This document shows positions 43,700-51,878 of a stretch of 51,878 bases of DNA, one piece after another. Within the stretch, counting starts at the first letter, position 1; every line of letters starts with the position of its first letter. Below the pieces are notes generated by a model. That model saw nothing but the letters and a program-made list of their open reading frames with translations, had not been told where the DNA came from and did no database searches. The DNA is taken from assembly GCA_002803225.1 (NCBI GenBank), contig NXFV01001170.1:1-51878 (forward strand). The letters run 5' to 3'. This DNA is from Gamarada debralockiae (Eukaryota > Ascomycota > Leotiomycetes > Helotiales > Hyphodiscaceae). The translations under genes and the position numbers were made by a program.

Positions 43700-44400
43700 C
43701 CTCATTTACTCTCGTCTCAATTTACTCATCCAAAGAACCCAAGGCACCGACCTAAAGTCGCTCAACTATTCTCATCCAATTCCAACTTGGCAGCAACGGC
43801 CGCAACAAACGAGACGAGACCAAGCCCAGCCTGGCGATGAATGGCGCCAACGTATGTTAACGCTGTAGTCACCGAACGGTATGTACGTCTGTCGGAGAAA
43901 ATTCATACGCCGAAGGTCGTCTTCGAAAAGACGCCCACAGCCTCCAGATGGAGATGAATCTTACGAGAAATTTGCTCGGAGCGTATACCATGCGACTTTT
44001 ACTCTCGATCGGGTGGGTTGAAAGATAAGGGAATTGAGCGGGAAGAATTGTCTAAGTAGTACAACAAATGGCAGCGAAAGACCGGACCGGGGAATTCGCC
44101 AAGCCCAGGAAAAGCATTTTGAAGGCGAAAGGAGTCGTTTGGACAAAGCCCGCTTGAATGATATCTTGGAAAGAGGTCTGACGATGAATTGTACGCTATC
44201 CTCGTCTTTGCCTAATCCGAAACCTACGAAGAAACCTTCTCGGGACCCAGAAGCTCATATCACAACATCCCCATCAACGGCCTCTTGAGCCGCCTCTGCA
44301 ATTGGGGACCCAAGACCGAGCGAGACTGGAAACGGCGTTGAGATGGATGCGTTATCGGTTTGAAGGTGTGACAACAGCCAACTACTACGTTTCATTTCTC
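43700..44400 (+). other. Unidentified, possibly decayed coding sequence
   Basis: Plus-strand stretches have coding-like composition in changing frames, for example ESYEKFARSVYHATFTLDRVG (~43950) and QAQEKHFEGERSRLDK (~44100), with stops between them. It may be the 5' half of the ORF at 44459-44914. I do not recognise the family. Confidence 0.3.
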
Positions 44401-44458
44401 GGAATCCATCGACCTTGCAATCACGTATGAGAAGACTTCAACGTCCGAGCTTTCGAGA

Positions 44459-44914
44459 ATGGGATCAGACGTATCAGAGAGGAATGTGATGTTTCGAAGG
44501 ATAGATATGAGGGGAATTGGGGACCTCCACCGTTGGTTCTGGAAGGAGGGGAATGAAAAGTATTGGGGTGCTACCGCTGCCAAAATTCTTTTCCCAGAGC
44601 CGGAGAGAGAAGACGGCCACGCTAAGGGTGGAGATTATATTGTTGCAGCGTTGTTATGGATGGGGTATAGGAAGGAACAGGGTATCGATATTATGGAGCA
44701 GTTCATGGAGCATATTCTGGAGGGTGTGAGGATTGGGAAGGAAGTTGTGAAAAGGAATGAGGACATTGTTGAGAAGAGGAGGAAGGTTGTTGAGGCTTGG
44801 GGCATGACGTTGCGGGATTGGGAAATGGGGAAGAGATATGAGAGACTGAATGGAATTGGGAGCTGGTTGATCCCTCTAGCGGCGAGATTGATTTTGAAAT
44901 TGTTGATTCTTTGA
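44459..44914 (+). CDS. Hypothetical protein fragment or decayed gene
   Basis: Open for 151 residues from ATG 44459. The protein is soluble and mainly helical: FRRIDMRGIGDLHRWFWK, KYWGATAAKILFPEPERED, GGDYIVAALLWMGY, then a charged helix (GKEVVKRNEDIVEKRRKVVEAW) and a hydrophobic end (LIPLAARLILKLLIL). I do not recognise it. The sequence just upstream (44320-44450) reads like the preceding part of the same protein (WMRYRFEGVTTANYYVSFLG) in another frame, so this may be the tail of a broken gene. Confidence 0.4.
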   Translation: MGSDVSERNVMFRRIDMRGIGDLHRWFWKEGNEKYWGATAAKILFPEPEREDGHAKGGDYIVAALLWMGYRKEQGIDIMEQFMEHILEGVRIGKEVVKRNEDIVEKRRKVVEAWGMTLRDWEMGKRYERLNGIGSWLIPLAARLILKLLIL

Positions 44915-45239
44915 GCGCGTCGAACTTAGGTTCCTGTTGATGGTCCTCTCTTGTCATGTTTGATTGTTACGAACACTAAGATTCGTTCCTGTCAGTTGGT
45001 GATAGAATGGGTTGTGATGGAAGTGGATATTATACTACCGACGTCCAATCTCTAATCTCAATTCTTAAAACATCGCCCATGATACCCTCGGTGCTCTAAG
45101 TGCCTGTGGGGGAAAGAAACAATCACACTAGATGAAACCTTAAGATCAAGAACACATGTTGATTTCCTTCAACCCCGTCCCAGCAAACAGCACACAAAAA
45201 TAATTCTGCAGTGTTCAGCCCACCTGCGGGTGTCCGAAA
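44915..45239. other. No recognised gene
   Basis: Intergenic sequence between the hypothetical ORF and the 2EXR remnant. Nothing notable. Confidence 0.5.
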
Positions 45240-46116
45240 ATGAGCATAGCGGTGAACAGCTCGCGCACCAATTCGGCAGATCCTGAGGAAAAGGCTCCAA
45301 CCTCTGTCTCCTCAGAAATAATAATCAAAGGCCTTAGCAACGGAATGGCATCGCTCAATGCCAAAGTCGACCAGCTTCCACCTAAGCCACTGCCATTATC
45401 CTGTGCTAAATCAAGTCGAAGACGCTACATCGCAGATTGTTGTCTCCATCGTGTTATATCAGTGGTGCTTCTAAGGCCAAAATCAAAGGCCACCCCTCCA
45501 ACATTCACCTTTTTCCCGCTACTCCCGCCCGAGCTGCGTCTCAAAATATGTCAACACTGCCTCGATTTACCTCGCATAATTGCGCTCCAGTATTTAAACC
45601 ACTCTGAGCGAGTTGCAGCGTACCGATATATTGGAGCGTTCACCGAAATGGTGTCTCGTTACTCTCCATAAACTAAAAATCACGGTACAAAGCACAGAAA
45701 CTGATACACGGCCGACTCCCCAACGCTGACGAAGATGTCGGCCTAATACTTGGAAAGTTGACATCTTTACCTCTTATGCCCTTACACTTTCCGCCTTTTT
45801 CAAAGACTCGTCGAGCAGAAAAACTTCGTGAACCCGGATAAGTGCCCACGGAGCCTGGTGCTGGATTTGACGGCTTCAAGGATGAATATCAATATAGATG
45901 GTCAACTGTGGCTTTGGACAGATTGACAGAAAGTTGTCGGTGTTGAGACGGCTGTTCTTTCTGGAAGAAGTGATATTCGTGGTCAAAGGAATCGGCGGAC
46001 ACCGAACCAATTCTTTCGTTACACAATTCTGTGAGCTAGATGAGAATTATCTTCCTCCTAAGATACCGCAAGGCATGATTGAGGAAGTTTTCGATTTCTG
46101 GGTCGAAAAAAAGTAG
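45240..46116 (+). pseudogene. Broken 2EXR-domain gene
   Basis: The frame from ATG 45240 to 45671 has a Ser/Thr/Lys-rich N-terminus and then the 2EXR signature FTFFPLLPPELRLKICQHCL (about residues 88-107) with PRII. It stops soon after (SRYSP). Later fragments fit the rest of such proteins: VNPDKCPRSLVLDL near 45830-45870, and a last frame (45898-46116) with VLRRLFFLEEVIFVVKG and YLPPKIPQGMIEEVFDFW. The usual NHESR motif region between them is lost. Intervening introns could explain part of the frame changes, but I found no consistent set. Confidence 0.6.
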
Positions 46117-46180
46117 ACGATAGGGGCCTTTGACATGGCGGAAGCCTAGTTTCCGGAAAATTTGAGAATAATAAACTGAA

Positions 46181-48019
46181 TCACCACCTGAGCTCAATCT
46201 CCCTGTCCACCACGTCTTCTTCTCTATGCGTCCCAATGCGCTGCCTAAAAACCGGAACAGCTTTCCGTTCGCTCAGTATGCAATCAACTTTGAGCAGACA
46301 GGCTCTTCGGTTGCCAGGTATGTTACCATTCTCATCCATCCACTCCTCTTCAATGTTGACGATCGCCTCGTTGATCTTACCCGCAAGCCTAGAATCCCAG
46401 ACCCCTTCGCGGTATTCCGAGTTCTTAAGCAACAAATCGATTGCTTGATGACGGATTTTGGAATCGCGACAACAAACCCCAGCTTGCGAGAGAGCTGGGA
46501 TAATTCCTAGGTCGAAATGGAACAACGACGAGGTTGGGGAGACGAGATGTGGATAGATGAGTGTGGAAAGCTCGGTGATGGTACGAAATTCGGAGAGATA
46601 AGCATCATATTCTGTCTCTGGAGGGAAGAAGGTATGTGCTAGTGTTACAGTGTTGAGTGCGGCGTGAATCTTCAGCAGATTTGTAGCGATAAAATCCTGC
46701 AGGCCATTCTCGGGCAAGGAAGTTCTATCAAAAAGATTTGAAGACGCAATTCTCCATTTGTCGATGTCCACAATATACTGTTCTCGTTGTTTTCGGAGGA
46801 CTAGAGGAATAGTTTTGAGGGGGTTTGGAGTTGATGTGGTCATGGCCCAGAAGTTATCTCCAGGTCGCAGGGCAGCCACGTTTCGCGACTTGCGGTCGAC
46901 ATTTGTTTCCACGTCTTGAATCTCGGACCTGGCCACAATGATGAAGTGGAAGTTTCGCCTCATGATGACTTGCAAGAATGTACGGCAGTCCTTCAAGTCA
47001 ACAAACTCTGATGGCATCGTCTTCACGCACTCAGTCATACCATCCACAAGTTCCTGATGGAGATGGACTGGTCGATTGTCCAAGGAAAGAAGCCCTTGCA
47101 GATCCAGGTTAGAGAAAGCTGTGTGGAGGTCTTCCTCCATGAGAAATCGCTGAGCGCATGATGCAGGATGCATTCTGCCTTTGTGTCCGCCTTGCTCAAC
47201 TGACCATTGATAGAGAAGATTAACAGCGCTACATGCGTGAATGGAGGCCGACGCTTGGTGGCCTGCCATGCTTTCGAAGCAGAATACTAAGATACAGGAT
47301 ATGAGTGCGTTCCTGTAATCCCGAGCTTTGTTCTTCATGGCAATTTGCATGCCCCTCAAAGCTTTACCGTATTGAATCAGAGCGTACTCATGATGAGCAT
47401 CCCAAGTTGCTTTTGAGACTCGTGATTTGCTTAGAGCTCCAAGCGCAACGATTGCGTACTTTATAAATGCTTCCATTTCCCCGACTTGAGGAATCAGTCG
47501 TTTCCAGAGAGATGTTTGAAAAGGCCCAGTGATTTGAGCAGCAATCTCTTCGCAGTAGTAACGATAATATCGACCTTCGTCTTCTGAAGTAAATCGTGGG
47601 CCAGCATGCATATCCCGAAATGCTAAAGCAGAGGTTGTGGTGATGTCTTTTGGGGCAATTTTTCGAGATAGTTTTTGCTGCAGATCGGCAGGCTTTGGGT
47701 ATCCATCACAATGGACCCCGAATTTCCAGCATCTGTTGCACCCAGGTTTTCCCTCGTCGCATTTTACGCGCCGGATTCTGTCGTTTTTGTGAGAAGTGGC
47801 GAATTCGAAGGTGCGGAATACAAACCGGCACGTGAAACATCCTGTCTTCACTTTAGGAAGCTTTGCACGACACTTCCTTCCTGCCATGCTCGCCCTTGCC
47901 ACCTTTGCGTTCGAGTCTACTTTTGCTGCCCTGGCAGCAAGAAGATCGCCAGCATTCTTCGCAGAATGATTCTCGTCCTGAGATCCCGAGTGTGGCAATT
48001 CAAGTCCGTCGAGAGCCAT
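46181..48019 (-). CDS. Zn2Cys6 fungal transcription factor (Fungal_trans_2 type)
   Basis: Two exons: 48019-47826 and 47777-46181. The intron is 47825-47778 (GTTTGT...GACAG), 48 nt long. It is a multiple of three without stops, so the frame also reads through, but only splicing gives a proper zinc cluster: C-x2-C-x6-C-x6-C-x2-C-x6-C (GCFTCRIRRVKCDEGKPGC...). The protein is about 596 residues. The cluster lies near residues 58-90 and is followed by YPKPADLQQKLSRK. The rest is the helical regulatory region seen in fungal Zn2Cys6 proteins, with FQTSLWKRLIPQVGE, KYAIVALGALSK and ALRGMQIAMK. The start ATG at 48019 is the first in frame. It is a nuclear regulator with unknown targets. The 3' end lies 64 bp from the broken 2EXR gene, tail to tail. 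Confidence 0.9.
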   Translation of the reverse strand: MALDGLELPHSGSQDENHSAKNAGDLLAARAAKVDSNAKVARASMAGRKCRAKLPKVKTGCFTCRFVFRTFEFATSHKNDRIRRVKCDEGKPGCNRCWKFGVHCDGYPKPADLQQKLSRKIAPKDITTTSALAFRDMHAGPRFTSEDEGRYYRYYCEEIAAQITGPFQTSLWKRLIPQVGEMEAFIKYAIVALGALSKSRVSKATWDAHHEYALIQYGKALRGMQIAMKNKARDYRNALISCILVFCFESMAGHQASASIHACSAVNLLYQWSVEQGGHKGRMHPASCAQRFLMEEDLHTAFSNLDLQGLLSLDNRPVHLHQELVDGMTECVKTMPSEFVDLKDCRTFLQVIMRRNFHFIIVARSEIQDVETNVDRKSRNVAALRPGDNFWAMTTSTPNPLKTIPLVLRKQREQYIVDIDKWRIASSNLFDRTSLPENGLQDFIATNLLKIHAALNTVTLAHTFFPPETEYDAYLSEFRTITELSTLIYPHLVSPTSSLFHFDLGIIPALSQAGVCCRDSKIRHQAIDLLLKNSEYREGVWDSRLAGKINEAIVNIEEEWMDENGNIPGNRRACLLKVDCILSERKAVPVFRQRIGTHREEDVVDREIELRW

Positions 48020-48600
48020 GATTCAGATGAAACTCATTTGGAAGGGGTCAATTGATGAATGAAACCTGGGAATGGAAGTGGTTGTGCATATTAGTAATGC
48101 TGATCTTTGAAGCCTCTAAGTTGCAACACTCTTGGCGTCCACTTTAGCGAGGCCAGCACCAGTGAGTAAGCTTTGCGGCGCGATGTAACAATCGAAAGAG
48201 GCGGAGGCGAGCTTCTCTCCACTCTTATTATGGGGTTGGCGAATGAGATGGTGGTCGCCGCTGGGAGAAACCAAAGTTGAGGTGGTCAAGTTATCTGTCA
48301 GCTTCAGGTTTGAAGTAACAACCCTGCAGTGATCTTGAATTGCATGGTCATGATTGGCTAGAGGTACGACCTTAGCCGAGTGAACTTCGATATGTAGTTT
48401 TGGGAAATAAATCTTGTTGAAGAGCCGCTTCCCAGAACGATCTCTTCAAAATCGCAGAGAATAGCTTATACGGACCTAGTGAGCAGAATCAGACTTGCGA
48501 AGAAGCATCATGTGATCAGATACATCGGCTGTCAGAAGGTCAGAGCGGGTATGGCAATGCCGGTTTAATTGCTTTATAAGACCGCATTAATTTTTCTCGA
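48020..48600. other. Intergenic upstream of the Zn2Cys6 gene
   Basis: Upstream region of the regulator. No coding frame or repeat is recognised. It ends where the base composition turns sharply AT-rich. Confidence 0.5.
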
Positions 48601-49330
48601 CATCCTTTATATAAGAAACGGTTCTAATTCGATCGATAACAATGCAGGGATATATATAAGTTTATAAGAACGTATTTTAATATACAGTAGATCTGTTGAG
48701 GGCTAAGCCTAATTGGGCGACAGAAGTATAGTCGGGGATAAAAATGAAGCTTTTAATATTCCCAACCCTGCACTTTGACCTAACCTCTAGAAGTATTGGC
48801 CCTGAGCTTAAATCACAATGTAACAAGAGCCTAGCTCCTGAAGGTACACAGGCGATTTCACAGGCGATTTCACGGGCGATTTCATGGGCGATTTCATATG
48901 GCAACTATTACCTGAGCCAGGCTCAACATATCTGCACAGTCGGGGACAGTTAGCAATTAGTCAGCAGTTAGTCAGTGTACAGTCAGTTGCAGAGTCAGCA
49001 GCAGCACAGCTAGCATATAAAGGCAAGAGTAAGGAGTAAAGGATAAGTAGGCCTATTAACCCTACTTAGGGAAGGCAAGCTTGAGTTTATATAATACAAG
49101 CGTACTAGTACTACTAAACCTCTTTTTTAATACTATTAATACAATCACTATTATCTCCCTTCCCTTATTACTACTTCTCTGATATACTGTAATCCCTCCT
49201 GCTGCCCTCCAGCTACTAGTAGCTATTACAACTCTTAAGCTTCTATCTATAGGGCCGATTATACTATACTGGAACAAGTAGCTCTTAGTAATACTATAGT
49301 ATCTAAGTCAACCTTAAGAACTAATTAAGA
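48601..49330. other. Start of AT-rich, RIP-like region
   Basis: From about 48,600 to the edge, TA-rich sequence dominates and stops fill all frames. 48,650-48,960 is less mutated and includes a 12-bp tandem repeat. It is probably the 5' flank or LTR of the retroelement that follows, but I could not define an LTR. Confidence 0.6.
48848..48895. repeat. 12-bp tandem repeat, four copies
   Basis: ACAGGCGATTTC repeats four times in a row (48848, 48860, 48872, 48884); copies three and four differ only at positions 2-3. Being a multiple of three, it keeps an open minus-strand frame (EIA... repeats), but there is no other sign of a gene. Confidence 0.85.
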
Positions 49331-49800
49331 AGTTAATACTGCTACTAACCTAGCGAGGCTTCGAGCCAAAGGAAAGGTTCTTATAACTCAAAAGCTTTAA
49401 GTGCTTAATACTAAGGTCAAAGCCCTTGAAGATATAGCCTAACTTAAAGTATACCTTAGGAACCTTAAAAATCGGAAATATACTAGCGAAGCTATTAAAG
49501 ACCTTATTAGCTAGGCTACTAACCCCTCTATATCTCAGTTAGAATACCTACTTAGTCGCTAGACTAGCTTAATTTAGCTATTAATTAAATATAGTCCTAG
49601 CCTCTCTAACTCGGATACTATTACTGTAACAGCTACTGGTAGCTGGAGGGCAGCAGGAGGGATCACAGTATATCAGAGAAGTAGCAGTTCAGTAGATGAA
49701 GAAGTATTGATTGTATTTCCTGAGCTTTCGTACGATCTGATTTCCGAAACTCAAGCTTGCCCTTCTTCAAGTAGGGTTGGCAAGCCTTACTTATACTTCA
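49047..49800. repeat. Inverted repeat within the retroelement
   Basis: Arm 49047-49227 matches the reverse complement of 49627-49800; the best block is GATATACTGTRATCCCTCCTGC plus flanking. The right arm is read as part of gag (SWRAAGGITVYQRSSSS). The left arm is an inverted, more mutated copy, with changes such as G to A and C to T. It suggests rearrangement or a nested fragment. Confidence 0.7.
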
Positions 49801-51878
49801 TATGGCAGCTGTACTAGCTGCTGACTCAGATTTCCGAGCCTTCCAGGCTCCTATACCCTTCTAGGGTCTGCATAGCCTAGCCTGTTCCTTCAGGGCCCAG
49901 TTCTATTACAATTACTTATTACTAATATAAGTAATAATACTTTATATAAGGAATTAAGATCAGATTTAGTTATACTCTAAAGGTTAGCTCTAGTCTTTAG
50001 GAATAAGGAGACTAGAAGAAGAATATTAAAAGAGTCTTTAAAGGAGACCCTAAAATCTACTTAACTAGAAACTAAAGGATTCTTAAGGCTCTTAACTACT
50101 TAAATACTAATTTAAAGTCCCTATAATATACCTTTAGTAACTAAAAGGAAGATATTAAAAATAGTTAATATTTATTAACTAGACCTATAATAATATCTAA
50201 AATAGTTAAAATACTACTACTACTCTATATAAGTAGCTTAACTTAACTAAATAACTATTTAAATAATTATTAGTATAATTTAATATATACTTATTAATAA
50301 TTAAATAAGATCTACTATAATAAACTAAAGTAGCCTTAGCTATAGCCTTTTACTTAAAGCTTATTAATAAACTAAAGTAATAGTTTAAAACAGCTAATAT
50401 AGCTATACTTAAGACTAGAGCTTAATATATAGCTATAGTCTAATATATATAAGAAGGACTATATAGTACTAAAGGAAGGAAGAGTACCTAAGGTTATTAA
50501 GATCAAAAGAAGGACACTAGAGGCTATAAGGACTGTACTATAGCTAGCTCTAGCTCAAAGTACCCTAGGGCTAATTCTAAGAGAGATTTAAAAGACTACT
50601 ACTATAGGAGCTACTAGAAGAAGAAGTAGTATAATACTAAAAAGCCTAAGGAAAAACAGTCTAATATTACCTGTTTTATTTACTAGAAACTAGGCTACTA
50701 TACTACTAACTATCCTAAGAGAAAGGAACGAAGGGAATAATACTAAAATACAAAGATTCAGTTAACTTAATAGTAATAGTCAGAAACTAGTAGTTAGCCT
50801 TGTAAATTACTTAGCCCTAGTTAGTTAGGCTCTAAATAACCTATAACTCTAAGTAATTCTTATAACTTGTACGACTTATTAAACTAGCGCGATTTTACTA
50901 AGACCCTACTATAGAACTAATCGAGCCTATTAGGGTCACTAAAGCCTTTACTACTAATAGAATAATATTACTATTATTATACGCTATACCTATAGTTATT
51001 AGAATTGATATATATATAGAAGTCAACCTAGTCGATATTATAGAAGGAACGAAATACGAGTATAAGCGCGTCCCGATTACACTATGTATTATATATACTC
51101 TCAGTAAGGGATAAAACAAAAACAATATAAAACAAAGGTTATATACTTGAATATACTATAAAAAATATATCAGAAAACAAGTTATATAATTACGTATATA
51201 TATATAGGTATCTAGGTATAGGTCCAGTTACAAAGGACAAAATATGCCCGGCTGGCACTTGACATCCAGCTAAGCGATCAATCGTGACCGATTTCCCTAC
51301 CACAATATTAAGCTAGTTCGCTAGTTAGGCCTAAAACCCTATTAGAATACTAATCTCCCTATTTTATAGGCTGTAAATCAATAAAATCTGTCTACTTATA
51401 GAGTATATAACCTATGACTAGAGCTTATAGATATATATAGGACCTATAAAACTAGTCTATAGCTATACCTAGCTATTAATTAAGATTTAGGAGACTCTTA
51501 AATCCTACTAGGTATACTTGCCCTAACTAAGCTTAAAATCCTAGTAGACTATAAGTACTACTAATAGTAGTATAAGGTCGAACGAACTAATATTTAGGTC
51601 AACTCTTATTAATATTTCTAGAAGTATATAAAAGGAGCTAAGATATATACTCTTATTAAAGTAAATTACTTACTTTATTACTAATCTACTACCTCTTAAG
51701 CTAGTAAGCTCTCTACTTATCTAAAAAGCTATCTAGATATCTTTTTTAACTCGAATATTAAGAAGCTAGTATTTAACTATAATATTAATCTAGCTATTAA
51801 GTTATAGCCTAGAAAAGAGCCTCTATATAGACCTATTTACTCTCTTTTACTATAAGAGCTAGTAGCTCTAAAGGAATT
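49330..51878 (+). mobile_element. RIP-decayed Ty3/gypsy retrotransposon gag-pol, cut by window edge
   Basis: On the plus strand, gag remnants begin near 49,400 (KVKALEDIA..., an N-terminal coiled segment). The degenerate nucleocapsid zinc knuckle is at 50672-50716: CFI, then Tyr for Cys, a stop, KLG, Tyr for His, and Tyr for the last Cys, followed by PKRKE. Downstream (51237-51500) is the aspartic-protease region (PYHNIKLV, NTNLPI, YLAIN-type fragments). From 51730 to the edge a frame gives the pre-RT linker of Ty3/gypsy pol (LAIKL, EPLYRPIYS and ELVALKE with stops inside). The RT itself would lie beyond the window. Nearly every Cys, His, Trp and Gln codon has become TAY or TAR through C-to-T or G-to-A changes. 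This is the mark of RIP. The element cannot be active. Confidence 0.85.

Overview
This window is nuclear DNA from a filamentous ascomycete (Pezizomycotina). The evidence is short GT-AG introns of about 45-150 nt, Zn2Cys6 regulators, many MFS carriers, a HET-domain remnant, 2EXR proteins, and a retrotransposon with RIP-like C-to-T and G-to-A decay. A leotiomycete is a reasonable guess from the gene mix, but nothing here proves it. There are no rRNA genes, no CRISPR array, and no tRNA that I could recognise.

Layout. 1-3.5 kb is repeat-rich: a ~605 bp inverted-repeat element, a ~210 bp inverted-repeat element and a ~154 bp repeated unit. 3.5-14.5 kb carries a C2H2 zinc-finger gene, a sugar transporter, a Myb/SANT-like protein, COX10 and an MFS drug-type transporter. 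14.8-20.6 kb is a graveyard: a broken GH130-like mannoside phosphorylase gene and a broken GH92 alpha-mannosidase gene, divergently arranged, followed by a LINE fragment. 21-27.4 kb has a 2EXR protein, a QDR-like MFS transporter with a single-base frameshift, a Zn2Cys6 regulator facing it, and a small membrane protein. 27.9-31.1 kb holds a short ORF, a decayed HET-domain gene and a decayed DUF3494 ice-binding-protein gene.

32-43 kb is the conserved core: CET1 (mRNA 5'-triphosphatase) and RPN2 (26S proteasome subunit) transcribed divergently, then an NCS1 nucleobase/vitamin permease. 43-46 kb has a degenerate ~250 bp duplication, an unidentified ORF and a broken 2EXR gene. 46.2-48.0 kb is a second Zn2Cys6 regulator. 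From about 48.6 kb to the right edge the DNA becomes very AT-rich and carries a Ty3/gypsy gag-pol ruined in a RIP-like way, running off the window.

The intact genes are mostly housekeeping (haem A synthesis, mRNA capping, proteasome) or transport and regulation. The striking feature is the number of recently recognisable but broken accessory genes: two for mannan or mannoside use, one HET, one ice-binding, one drug pump and one 2EXR. They are broken mainly by frameshifts and stops, not by RIP-style mutation. I found no convincing new multigene system. The most unusual item is the ice-binding-protein remnant; the best-supported co-loss is the mannoside gene pair.
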